From Adenophora triphylla var. japonica (taxonomy: Eukaryota > Streptophyta > Magnoliopsida > Asterales > Campanulaceae): a stretch of 64,000 bases of DNA. A program made the translations under genes and the position numbers. Of the stretch, positions 44,537-56,600 are shown piece by piece. Location: the NCBI GenBank assembly GCA_022495995.1, contig JAFEMH010004903.1, positions 122,963 through 186,962 on the forward strand, given 5' to 3'. Positions within the stretch are counted from its first letter, which is position 1. Every line of letters begins with the position of its first letter. The notes under the pieces were generated by a model, which saw nothing but the letters and a program-made list of their open reading frames with translations, was not told where the DNA came from and ran no database searches.

Positions 44537-47500
44537 TGTGAGCGATGCATGAATTTTTTAACATCTTTTGAGTTGCCACCTATATTATTCGTTTGGAAAA
44601 CATAGAAAAACCATTTTTTGAAAGAGATTTGGGTTCGAGGCTTAGGTTATGGAATGGGAAGGTCAAGGAGCACCCATTCCACCCAATCCGGAGATCGGTC
44701 TTGCTAAAAAAAAGAGAGGTTTTCAAAAGAGAGGAAGATTTCAAATAAAAATAAATGAAAATCCACTTAACGGGGTTAAACGGAATGTAGGATCGATTGC
44801 TTCGAGACCGTCCCCATGATTTGGAGAGGCTCTAGGCCGATCCTAGATTCTATGGACTTATACCACTCTAACAATCACTTAGAAAGGGATTTAGGGGTTA
44901 CCTTGCATGAGGTGATTCGGGCAGAGTTTTGACTCAAGTTTAGAATCGAATCTTGATACGGACATAGTTTCGCCTCAGTCCTTGACTCGGATATTGATGT
45001 TTGTTTATCAAAAAGGTTGACAAACAAACTTTGGGGTGATTTTAGGGTGATTTTACAGGAATCTTTCAAGGAGAGAAACCAGTAAAATGTGTGTGAATTG
45101 TGAAATTCTGGACCTCTGAAACACTGAAAGTCATCCAGTATTTGTAGGTGTGGAGGGGTGTTGAGGATGAGATCAAACACTCCTAGGAAGGTTCCAGACT
45201 CCCAAAATCATTGGTTAGCCAGATGGATAAAGTTTTATCCCGAAAAGAGGTTGAAATCGACGAGGAAATTGTCATCTGCATGCTGCAGAATGACAATATC
45301 TCGTGCGAGACACGCCATTCCACGCGAGATATTGTTGTCTGTGGACAATTCTGTCCTTTCCCCGTTATCTCGTATGCAGTTTAGTCCCAAACTAACGGTG
45401 GTGTGAATGTGTGCCCAAATTCTAAATTTTTGTTTTTAGATCGGATTCACGCGAGTTTGAAAACATCCGGTTTAATTTGAAAAACGGAGTCGCCACGCCA
45501 TTTTGATTTCCTCAAAACTTTGAAAAAAAGGATTTTAGGGTTCGGAGGTTAAGTTATCCCTTGGGAAGAACGGGTTGTCGTTCACCCAAGGTGCCTTGCC
45601 GTAGCAAGTCTCCCTAGATTCCATTTTTCGTGCTTGCTTGCGTGCTTTCTTGTGTGCATGTGTTGAAAAGAGAGGGGGGAATGTCCCAAGTTGTCTTCCG
45701 GATGTACAAACCATTTAGTTGGTTGTCGCTCAGGATTCCTTGGATTTTTATGTGTTCGGGACTTTGATCCAGTCCTCATCTTGTATTTGTGATCATCGCT
45801 ATTTGACCTTGGGTCTTTGCGTGATAGAGAGAAGGACTCTCTTTTACAGTCCAAAATGGGGTTCTTTAGGAAAGGAGTGACCTTAGCCCATCAATCCTAC
45901 GCCTTGAGATGATTGAGCTTATATGGGAGCTATCATGCTCGTCTCAAGCGATAATTGGAGATATAGGTTCAAGGTTTTATCCCTTTCTAAAGAGATTGTG
46001 GCACCTTTAATGGAAGAAACGATGTAAAGATAGGATCTTTACACTGGTTCATTCCGAAGGTTGCTAATGGGGACATGGGGAAATGCATGTTAAAATGACA
46101 TTTTTAGTGAAAAGATGACATTTTTGGGTGCAAAGGATGCTATTTGTTTGCAAATGATGCTTTTTATGTAAAGAAATGATTTTTAATGCAAATGATGCAT
46201 TTTTATATGAAAAATTAGCATTTTATATGCAAAGGATGCAACTTTATGTGGGAAAAATGGCATTTTAGGTGTAAATGATGCATAAAGAAGTTATTTTGAA
46301 AGCAAAGGATACTACTTTGATGTGAAGAAATGATTTTTAATGCAAAGGATGCATTTTTATGTACGAAAATAGGTTTTAGGTGCAAATGATGCACCTTTAA
46401 TGTAAAAGAGATTTTAAGTGCGAAGGATGCTACTTTATGCATAAAGATGTCATTTTTATATGAAAAAGATGTTCTTTTAACACAAATGATACTACTTTTT
46501 AAGCAAATATCCTAGTTTAAATGCAGATTGATATCATATTATAGCATGGCAAGAGTTAAAATCAGATTACAAACTGAACAGATAAAGGTTCTGCAAAATG
46601 GCCAATGTTGTCGCGTGACATAAGTTGCCTGGCAAGGTATGTCGCGTGACATACTTAGCCACTTGCAGAGACCTTAAAAACTGGGATTTACAGAGGCATC
46701 AAGGTACCAATATAGCCAAGTTACTTCACAAATGAGTCTCAGAGAGCAAGTATTTCAATAGTGAACACTTCAAGAGGGTGTGGATATGAGGAATCCACAC
46801 TCATCTTGAGTGTTCATGCAAAACTATGTAAAAATGATTAGATTACATTTAATGATATGAAAAACAATAATGGATCTATGAGATCTGAGACTGAAACATG
46901 CAATTTTTAATCAAGATGCATTATTATCAACACATTTAGCAAGTAGATCTCATGTACAAAGGAGATAGAGAGAGGAAAAGGGTAGAAAATCGTTACCCTT
47001 GAAGACCACAACTTCCTATATCAAGTTAGATATAGGAGCCTTCAAACAGCAACCTCCGGGGACTGAGATCAAGCCTTGGTTCAATGAGAACCGTTGGTTC
47101 TTTGTGTGTATGGGAAGTGTGTGCTGGGTTAGTTGAATGGTGGGTTTATTTGAGGGAATTAGGGGGTGTTTTGGGTGTATATGAGGAGAGGTGATGTTTC
47201 CTGGGCGTATTCCTTGTAGAGGGACACTGAGGAGTGAAAAGGGATGCCCAAAATGAGAGGTGCAGGCCTCTATTTATAGGCTGCATGGTAGTGGCTTAGT
47301 ATGTCGCACGACATAACAAGCCATAACCGTTTTCCTTCTAGAAACATGCAAGGTGGCAGTCTTCTAGAAGTCTTCCTGGCAGGGTATGTCGCACGACATA
47401 ATAAGCCCCATCCAGTTCCTTCTAGAAACATGCAAGGTGGCAGTCTTCTATAAGTCTTCCTGGCAGGGTATGTCGCACGACATAAGAAGCCCCATCCAGT

Positions 47501-47819
47501 TCCTTCTAGAAACATGCAAGGTGGCAGATTCTAGAAGGCCCCTTTCCAGCGAGGTCCTGCATGGAATTTTGATTCCTAACAGGTCCTTCCTTACTTGGAA
47601 ATCTTGGGAAAGTTCCCGAATCGCCCCCTGAACTTTATAAAAGTTCGGGAAATTGCCGGGAATTTTAATCGGAAGGCATGAGCCAGATTTGGGTACTTAC
47701 AGGTGGTTAGTCAAAACATAAAGAAACATGACAAAATGGTGGATTTCTACTTCTTGACTCAAAGCGAGACTTAGAGTGGTATAAATTTGATCTGATGGGT
47801 TCAGAATGAGGTGTCTACA
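44537..47819 (-). repeat. 3' LTR of element 4, interrupted
   Basis: Two parts, 44537-45401 and 47707-47819 (about 978 bp together), separated by the A1 solo LTR and one copy of its target duplication. It starts TGTGAGCGATGC and ends GTGTCTACA on the plus strand. B palindromes at about 45296-45313 and 45318-45333. The TATA box is changed (TACAAATA). Confidence 0.85.
45402..47701 (-). mobile_element. Solo LTR of subfamily A1 (2300 bp)
   Basis: Same ends as the LTR of element 1 (TGTGAATGTGTGCCC to GGGTACTTACA), no internal region, and flanked by perfect GGTGG repeats at 45397-45401 and 47702-47706. The empty site is seen in the other LTR of element 4, near 61056. It holds A1 palindromes at about 46607-46623, 46638-46653, 47300-47315, 47385-47400 and 47469-47484, a TATA box (47278-47271) and the 51-bp stem-loop. 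Confidence 0.95.
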
Positions 47820-48119
47820 GAGCCCCTCGTCGACAAGTCTTATGAAAGAAGTCATGTCGACGATAGAAAAGACATCATTCTGAACACCGGGATAGTCGGG
47901 CCGCACGACTTCCTACGTATCTCTATCGAAGAATCAGACCATAACGTAGTTCAACTCCAAAACACGAAAAGGCTGCTTTAGGTATTTTTAAAATCATTTT
48001 GAAAATCGAGGAGATTTTGTTTTTTGAAAAGGTAAATTCATAATGAGGAATCAAATCAAGACCCAATTCTGAATATACCTGCCTGTCTGAAGATTCGCCT
48101 GTCTGGGCTCCGAACCTGC
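47820..48119 (-). other. Polypurine tract and 3' untranslated end of element 4
   Basis: In minus sense GTCGACGAGGGGCTC (47834-47820) abuts the LTR, preceded by ACTTCTTTCATAAGACTT. A CTACG/CGTAGG hairpin lies at about 47893-47950 (CCTACGTATCTC, ATAACGTAGTTC). No gene. Confidence 0.65.
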
Positions 48120-48500
48120 GAGGAAATGTGTTAGAAAACAAAGGCTCACCTGTCCAGTCCTTTGAGTCCTGTCGGTTTTGTGACGATTCGCCTGTCTGGG
48201 CTCCGAATCGGGCTTTTTATTGTTGAGGATGACAATTTACCTTTTTGGGCATTGAATCGGGCTTTTGTTATGACGATCCACCTGTCTGGGCGTTGGACCG
48301 AGCTTTTCTGGTGATGATCCACCTGTCTGGGCATTGGATCGGGCTTTTTATGATTTGACGATCCACCTGTCTAGGCGTTGGACCGAGCTTTTCTGATGAT
48401 GATCCACCTGTCTGGGCGTTGGACCGAGCTTTTCTGTTGACGATCCACCTGTCTGGGCGTTGGACCGAGCTTTTCTTTTGATGATTCACCTTTCTGGGCT
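48120..48500. repeat. Minisatellite of family B in element 4
   Basis: About nine copies of a unit with GACGATCCACCTGTCTGGGC and GACCGAGCTTTTCT, the reverse complement of the array in element 3. The copies vary in length by a few bases. Confidence 0.85.
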
Positions 48501-48733
48501 TTAAATCATGTGGACTGAGTTGATTTTTTGGATCAGTTTGTTTTCGGGCGACTGGTACCGTACCGGGCGATCGTGCGGGTGTCACGTTTGGCTCGTTCCG
48601 TGACTTGCGGTGCCAATTTTTCCACGTTTCCTTGCTAGTGTATCATTTCCAAGGGTAAATGTGTCAAAATTTTGAATTTTTACATTGCATAGACGCTTAT
48701 TGTCGAGGACAATTTTGTCAATTTCCAGAAGGT

Positions 48734-48767
48734 ATATCTCGCGCGATACAGCTTATCTCGTGCGAGA
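48734..48767 (+). promoter_or_regulatory. B palindrome pair upstream of PMD gene in element 4
   Basis: TATCTCGCGCGATA (48734-48747) and TATCTCGTGCGAGA (48754-48767), 172 bp before the ATG, the same distance as in element 3. CAGCAGCTGCTG follows at 48793-48804. Confidence 0.7.
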
Positions 48768-48938
48768 CTTGTACTGTCGGGGCTAATATAACAGCAGCTG
48801 CTGTTTCATTTGAAAGCATCTCTTTTCAAATTTCCCTCCCTAGCTCGAGCCAAGGCAATTTTCTCTGCATATTTTTTCGTGAATTGTTTGTTGATTCTCC
48901 CTCCAAACAACTCTCAATCCTTCCTCCCTCCACCATCA

Positions 48939-51196
48939 ATGGCTCAAGAAGGAAAAAAATCCAATTTTGGGGAGTTACTTGCTCGGAAAGGATTACCCCC
49001 GCGACGACCTCACTTTCGATAGGCACGTGCACATTTCCACCGCTGTTCGGGAAGGATTGGTAAGAGCTTCTCTCTCAATTCTTGTTTCTTGCATTGTATT
49101 TGAATTCATGCTTCTTGAATCCCAATTTCATCAATGTCCATTTTTCTTTGCTTATGTCTAGAACTTGGTTCTATCTTTCATGCTCCGTTTTTGTAGAATT
49201 TGTTGAATGATTGTTGTTGTATTGAGTGAGTATGAGTCCCCTAGATATCAAGGATTGTAGGAGGGGTTGATTCAGGTCATCAATTGCATTTTTGGGCAAG
49301 CTTTTCTTGTATGCACGCCAAGTGTTCGATGAAATGTCCCAATGAAAATTTTCTTCTATTCCTTTGAATTTCTTACATGTAATTATTTCTAACATTGCCC
49401 TTTTTGCTCTTTCTTTGTTTTGCAGTCGTTCAGACCAACAAAAAATTGCCGTGGGAGTCCAAAACTGGCTAGAACCTTGTGGGACAAGATCAAGGACCTT
49501 GATGGGGTTCGAGATAGGGTGGCCCAAACGGGGCTTCTGACTTTTGTTGATAACCTTCAGGGGATGAGACGGACTCCCCAAGTCCTTCAGGCGATCAAGG
49601 AAAGGTGGTGGGATACTACCCACACCGTGCATTTGCGCTTCGGGGAAGCCACTATGACTCCGACGGACTTCCTTGCGATCACGGGGCGAGAGTTTGCTGG
49701 CGGGCCCCTTTTGAGCACTGCGGGTTATAAGCCTGCGAGCCCAGTTGTGTGGAGGCAGTTGATTGGTTTCGTCCCTAACAAGGTTAAGGGATTTGCTGCT
49801 GAGCTATCCCCTCTCCGTGGTCAGCTTGAGGATTATGCTCTTAAGCCGAATGCAATTACTGATCGATTGGTGCGAGGTGCCCTCTGGTACATTCTTTCAG
49901 AGACCATTTTTGCGAGCCACTCTTCTACGGCCCATCTTTTTCTTTTGGGTTTGTTGGTAAATTTGGATGAGGTGAGTGCCTATGATTAGGGCTCAGCGGG
50001 GCTGGCCTTCTGCTACCATGCCATGGACGAGGCATGTAGGCACACCAAGGATTCCCTGTCAGAGTATTCTTATGCTTGGGAGGTATGCTCTATTTCTTTG
50101 TCTTTTTATCTGTACTCCTTGTCTGTATTTCGTACTGAATCTGTTCTATTTTCTGTGCAGATTTGGGGCTACGTTGTCTTTGGACTGTACAAGTTTGAGC
50201 TGGACAGTCCGAACCCTTTGTTCCCGGATATCAGGAGGTGGAGCCACCCTAATCGGAGCATTGATGAGGAGGAGAATCAGGAGTGGACTCTGTCGGTCGC
50301 AGAGGCACGGGCCATGTTGGATACCTTTGAGTATGAGAGGCTAGGCCTTTATCCATGGACCCTGGTGGAGCGGGAGGTCCACCGTGCTTGGGTTGCCACC
50401 GCGATGTAGAGGATGCTGGTATCTCTGGAGGGGGAAACCATGTATCTGGGCGAGCGAGTCTTCCCAAAGCATAGCCGGGGTAGACTGTCATATATGGTGC
50501 CCGCGAATCCGTCGAGGGCTATGTTCCCTACCCATCTCATTTCTGATGCGAATTATGCTAATTTTGTGGAGGGTTGTGAGGCTATGACTCGTGTTGTCCA
50601 AGGAACCTCTTATGCAGAGTTCCTGCCTCGCCTGATGGGTCTCCTCTTGGTAGGAGCTCGACGGTCGCTTGCTCGTGGTTCAGCCTCTGCCTCTGCCTTA
50701 GGTTCGTCAGCCCCTAGCACTTCTTCCCAGTCTACTGGTTCTCTGCCCTTTGTGCCAAATTTCAGCCCTTTCAGTTATACGTACATAATGGGGAGTATGC
50801 CGATGATGGGCCACATCCGGACTCTGGATCATATTCCCAAGGGTTACCGCCTTCCACCCGATGTCTCCTCGGTATGTTTCTGTTTATATTATCTCTCGTT
50901 TCACGTATTCGTCCATATAAGTGTATATGTCCGACTTCGTCTGAGCATTTATTTTCCCTTGCTGTCAAGTCACTATATCCGCGGCCGATTACAACCGTGG
51001 AGCGACCAAGATGGCGGGACTGATGGCCCTTGTGTCGGACCTGTCTGAGAGGCTATTCCAGAAGGCCTCTTTGGCGGCTTCGACGGTGGCCTCTGCAGTG
51101 ACTCCGACTTGTGGAACCAAGAGATCGAGGAGGGATGGTAGCCCCCGTGGTGGTGATGGCGGAGGTGTTGGCGGCTCGGGTGATCTGATGGCTTGA
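48939..51196 (+). pseudogene. Antisense PMD gene of element 4, four exons
   Basis: Exon 1 48939-49059, with one extra A in an A run that shifts the frame; donor GTAAGA. Intron 1 49060-49425 ends TTTTGCAG. Exon 2 49426-50082 holds the PMD core (NCRGSPKLARTLWDKIKDLD, RWWDTTHTVHLRFGE, MTPTDFLAITGREF) and one in-frame TAG after VSAYD. Donor GTATGC; intron 2 50083-50160 ends CTGTGCAG. Exon 3 50161-50871 begins IWGYVVFGLYKFELD and has one TAG near 50407; donor GTATGT. Intron 3 ends at about 50968, where the acceptor reads CAA, not CAG as in element 3. Exon 4 ends at 51196 with TKRSRRDGS and a Gly-rich tail. Only a few lesions separate it from an intact gene. Strand is opposite to the element. Confidence 0.75.
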
Positions 51197-51543
51197 CCCC
51201 CCTTTTCTCCTTATTTGCTTTTCTGATGATCTGTACATATTGGCCGTGTGGGCCCAGACAATTTTTTTTCTTTTCTTTGGTACCTGTTAGCATGTAGATA
51301 GCACAAAAAACATGGTTTTCTTAATCCCTAATACTAGGTCTAATTACTTAGTTTTTTAACTTTCTCGACTTTCTGCGGTTTGTAAATGGAATGGAATGGC
51401 CATCAAGGCCACAATTTTGAGCTTGAATTTTGGTGCTGCACTACGTGTTGGGAACTGTATGTGCAGGTTTTCGAGACTTGCTTCGTCAAGTCGGGGCTAG
51501 ATCGTTATTTGTGCAGAACTGTTGCTGTTTTGCCGTGGCGATG

Positions 51544-51640
51544 TATCGTGCTGGACAAGGCATCTCGCGCGAGACACGCTACCCAGGCAGAATCCTCTTC
51601 CTTCTTTGAACAGGATTTTGTCAGTTTTCCCTATAAAAAC
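51544..51640 (+). promoter_or_regulatory. Antisense promoter of DUF7745-like gene in element 4
   Basis: CATCTCGCGCGAGACA (51561-51576) is a clear B palindrome; its partner at 51544-51557 is decayed. TATAAAAAC at 51632 lies 107 bp before the ATG. Confidence 0.7.
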
Positions 51641-51738
51641 ACCCTGTAGTCCGGCCAGATAACTCATCCTAGCCTTTCAAACTCTAGAGATATTCTGTTA
51701 GGGTTAAGTTCTTGTCTTCTTTTTCAACCCTGTGATCC

Positions 51739-53216
51739 ATGGCTTTCAAGGAGATTGCCCTAACATCCATGATTATTGATGATTTTTCTTTGTCGTCTGA
51801 AGTAATTGAAGCCTTTAAGCAAGCATCAAGAGATTTTGTGAGGTCGTTTCACAATCGATCTCATAATAGGTTCATAGCTGCATTCGGATTCGTAATCCTC
51901 TTCACCTTGAAGAACCTCCAACCGGATTGGAATCTTTTGGTGGTGCCGCCGATTTTGGGATCCTCTCATCCATCTTTTCAATTTTTCTTAATGAGATGGT
52001 GCCTACTGTGGAGGAATTTGCCATTATCTTGGATATGCCATCGACTCGGTGAGATTGATGTCCCTAAATATAATAGGAATCATTCGTAGGCTTTGAATGA
52101 ATTGCTAGGATCCCCTTGATACTTGCTACGAGTTGGTTCACCGCAGCGGGTAGATTGTTCTTCTTTTCAGAGCGATTCAACTGGAGATTCGATGATGATG
52201 CCTTTCATGTTTACAAACGGAACTTTCTCGGCCCTTTCTCTTTCGAGAATGTTTTATTCATATGCAGGATGTCTGCTGACTCCCAATTGGTGGAAATTGT
52301 TCTACAAGTTAGGAAACGTTCTAGGAACATTATTCCGCTAATCTTGGGTAAAACCCGCATGGTCTTGACGAGTTGCATAAACCGGTGCTATGACTCAAGG
52401 GAGTCCTCTTTTGTTGACTATTTGGATTAGGGAGCATCTCAAGTTGGTAGGTCCTCCGTTGGAATATTCCCCTTTCACCTATCATACGAGGAAGTTGCTG
52501 ATCAAGGACTTCTCTGGATGAATGGGCCGAGTTGGATTGCAAAGGCTGCCACCGCGTATATTCTTGGTGCCCACCTTATTGAGATTGAACAAGTATGTTG
52601 CCAATACCAAGGGTTTTGATAGTGGTTGTTCTTTCGGCTTGCGAGATTCCTCCTTCTATTTTCCCAAGCGGGTGTCTCCGTCGCTTGGTCACAGCCAGAC
52701 ACTTATCTTTTCAAAGGGGCCTCGTGATGTGTCTTATATTGGTGTAGAGTTTGCGCAGTGCTAGCTTAAGCATGGGGTGAAGGAACTAGTCAGACCGCCG
52801 GTCGAACCTTCGAACTTTTAATGCAAGTGTCTTCTTGTCCGACAAGTATTTGGATTGGTTCCTTCATACCGGTCACCCTAGTGTGGAGAAGATTGATGAT
52901 CTGCGGCTTTTCACTGCTAGAGGATTCTTTTGTAGCTAGCAGTATTTTGCAAAGGAGCGAGGCTCAGTCTGATCCTGCCAATGTGCAGACCGATCCAACT
53001 CAGGATTTTCTTGATGGGGATTGGTACGAGAGGCGAGGCAAAGGGATGCCTGGAAAGACACAAGCTTAAGATAGGCCCAATGTCTTCAAGAGGCTTTCGG
53101 AGTCCATCTTTGATCGTCTCGAGGGATGCTCTGCTTTGAGGGGCCCAAAGCGCGAGAAGGATCGCGAAGACGGTGGTGACCATGTCCGCCGACCTACCAA
53201 GTCAGTGAAAGGCTAG
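51739..53216 (+). pseudogene. Antisense DUF7745-like gene of element 4
   Basis: Starts MAFKEIALTSMIIDDFSL and shares FVRSFHNRSHNRFIAAFGF and LKNLQPDWNLL with element 3. Frameshifts occur near 51940, and a TAG lies at about 52087. Fragments follow in changing frames (SADSQLVEIVLQVRKRSRNI, RLNKYVANTKGFD, RDVSYIGVEFAQ). The end reads KGMPGKTQA, a stop, then RLSESIFDRLEGC and a basic tail (RGPKREKDRED, stop 53214-53216). Comparison with element 3 shows which stops are private to each copy; I do not join them. The gene is dead in this copy. Confidence 0.65.
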
Positions 53217-53680
53217 ATCTTAAGGAGTACTAAGAGATTTCTTTAATAGATCAATAGTTTTGCCTTTTTAGTATTTTTTTTCAAGGTTGTTAGCTTAGTA
53301 AATTAGTCGTTGTGGTTAGAATTTCCCTTTTGCCATTAATAAAATGCATTTGATTAATGAAAGGACAAAATTGAATTTATTTATTTGATTAGACCGAACC
53401 CGAAGGCTGCATACGTTCCTCTTTTACAACAATTAAATAAGAGGCTCAGGTCTAACGTAGTTCATTTTTGAGAGAAAAAGGACAAAATACGGCTTCAGGC
53501 CGAAGGTAATCTCGCGCGAGACAAGGCCCCCCTTTTTTTTTATTTTATGCACACCCTTTCTTTTGCCTAGACTGCCTTTTCAGGTTTTCAATCTAGCGGG
53601 CTTCTTTTCTTGTGCAAGCTCTAATTTTTGCCGAGGCTGTCCCCTTCGGGATTTTCAACCTAGCGAGCAATTTTTTCTTT
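53217..53680 (-). other. Post-pol region of element 4
   Basis: CTACG/CGTAGG hairpin (about 53393-53465), B palindrome (53508-53523), then two copies of the post-pol hairpin (about 53570-53610 and 53630-53668). Same order as element 3 in mirror image. Confidence 0.65.
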
Positions 53681-56600
53681 TTAGGAGGCCAAGTCACGCG
53701 AAGTATTTCTTGAGCTTGTCCATGTTGACCAGCTTCGTAGCCGATCTCGCGTCTAAGTCTACCAGCCCAAGGGCTCCCCAGAGAATATCTTCTTTACAAT
53801 GTAGGGTCCTATCCATCTTGGTCCCCACTTGCCTAGCGGGTTGAAAGGTCCAGATGATGCCTCACTGGGAGAAACAGTCACCCACTCTAATATTCCTTGT
53901 CTTGACCTTTTTGTTGAAAGCTCTTGCCATTCTTCTTTGGTAAGCTTGAGGTGTTTCTGGCCGCTTTCTACCTCCTTTCATCTAGCAAGGCTAACTCTTC
54001 GTATCCGTTTCTAGCAAGTCGACTTCATTCACTTGGTTCTCAGAGAACCCTTAGTGATGGTATTTCCAATTTATCGGGCAAGACAAACCTCCATTCCGAA
54101 TGCGAGGGCATAGGAGTCTCTCCCGTAGCCGTTCTGACCGATGTACGGTGATCCCCACAAAGGCGAAGGGTAACTTGTCGGGCCGCCTTTCCTATGATTG
54201 CCATTTTTCCGATGATGGTTTTGATTGTCTTATTTGCGCTTCAACCTGCTCCATCTCGTCCGAGGCCTGTAAGGGGATGACTTGTGTCTTGTGATTTTAT
54301 ACTCGGTTAGGAGGTGATCGGTTTCCTTCTTGAAGTGTGAGCCATTATCGGATATCATCTCTTGCGGGACCCCGTACTGGTATATGATGTTGTATTTAAT
54401 GAATTCTGCAACATTTCTGGCATTCAAAACCTTATAGGAGGCGGCCTCGACCCATTTAGCAAAATAGTCGATGGCTACTAGAATGAAACAGTGTCCATTG
54501 GCTCCTGTGATGTGACCTTTCCAATCACGTCTATCCCCCATGTCGAGAATGGCCAAGGAGAAGTCATAGGGTACAACAAGGAAGGTGGTGCCATGGCCGA
54601 AGGTTGGCGTGTATCCGACACTTATGGCATTTCTAGACCATTCTGTGTAGGGGCCTGCTTTCCTATGGTTAGCCAAAAGTACCCTTATCTCGATGATATA
54701 TTTGCGAGCATGTTTCCGCTCATGTGGGTTCCACATATGCCTTGATGAACGTGGTCCATTATTTCTGGGCCTCTTTCTTCTTAGTGGCGCAAAGGAGGTT
54801 TCCTGGGAATGTTTCTGAATAGACGGCCAGCAATGATGGACGTAATTAGCGGCCGCCTCTTAAGGGCATCCGAGTCTTCCGGTCCTGTCTGTGTGGGATG
54901 GTTCCATCTAGGATGAAATGCCAAATATCATGGTACCATGGTTTCTCTTCGGAGTCCTCAACGATGGCACATTCAAATAACCATTTGTCTTTGCAACATG
55001 GAGATCTATAACGGCGCAAAGAGGCGGAGTTGAGCGCCGTGTTATTTTGAAGGGTTTGACTGCATTTCCTTTAGGGATTTCGACCAAGGAAGCGAGTGTA
55101 GCCAATGCGTCAGCAACCCGGTTTTTGTCTCTAGGAAGATAGTGGAACGAGATATCTTGAAATTGTTGCACCAACTCGAGGCGGGCATCGTACTTTCAAG
55201 GGTCGATCTTGGATCCTCCACTTCTTCAATGTCTGATTGATGATTAACTCGGAGTCCCTAAATACTCTCAAGTTCAATCACGCTGCGCTCTAGGGCTGCC
55301 TCAAGCCTCCGCTATACAAGCCTCATATTCTCGCGGTGTTGCTGGGTGGCGTCAAAGTCAAGACGTATTGCTAGTGGAGGTGTAGATGCTCGTCTGGATC
55401 TACTAACAACATTCCAATGCCGAACCCTCTCTTGTTTCCAACAATAAGCGCCATCGAAAATAATTGCCACTTATTTTCGTCTTCTATACTTATGATGTCT
55501 TCATCGTGGAATCACGGTCTTCCTCCTTCACTTCGCAAGGAAATTCGCCAACTCGGGGTCCGCGAATACACTCCCCTCGACTGGATTTCGAGTGACGTAA
55601 GTGATATCATATCCCGCGAGCACGAAGTACCATTTAGCTCCTCGAAGACACATTTGATTTGTCTAGGATATATTTCAAAGGATCCATTCTTGTAATGAGA
55701 CGAACCGGGAAGGCTTCCATATAGTGCTTTAGCTCTTTGTGGATACCCAAACAAGAGCAAGGCAAGATTTGTCGAGTGGAGAGTAGTTGATTTCGCCGCC
55801 TTGGAATCTACGCGGCTAACAAAGTAGATGGCATTCTCTCAGGTGTGAAGCGAATCGGCTATTCTTGAGCGAGCATAGCTCCTAGCGCATTGTCGCAACC
55901 CCGAGGTATAGCTTTAAGGGATTTTCCTCAGCGTGGAACTGTGGATGGGTGGGGAAGTTAAGTAATGCTTAACTTCCTCGAATGCTTCTTGACATTCCTC
56001 GGTCCACTCTTGAGGTGCGTTTTTCTTAAGTAGCTTGAAGATGGGATCGCACATTGTAGCCGCTGATTGATGAATCGATCGATGTATTGAGTCTCGCTCC
56101 TAATCCCTTTACTTCTTTCTCGCGTTCTCGGGTGGAGGCATGCTCTATGATGGCCTTTATCTTGGCGGAGTCTCGCTTCTATGCCACGCTCAAGGTGACC
56201 ATGTACCCTAAGACTTTCCCTTTGACCACTCCGAATGAGCATTTTGCTGGCCGAGCCTCATCTTGTGTTGTCTCGCCGATTGAAGAATTTTCGAGATCTC
56301 TCAAGTGCCGACCATCTCGTCCCTTTGAGTGGATAATCATGTCAGTCCACTGTATACCTCTATTTCTTTATGGATCATGTCATGGAATAGTGTCGTGGAT
56401 CGCTCTCTTTGGTAAGTAGCCCCAAGATTTTTGAGACCAAACGGCATAACCGTGTAAATGTAACGTCCCCAAGGTGTGGCGAATGCCGTTTTGTGCCGAT
56501 CCTCCTCTCGCCATGAGGATTTAGTTATATCCTCGCGAAGCCATCGACGAATGAGCGGACTTCGTATGCCGTCGTGGCGTCGACCAACATGTCTATGTTT

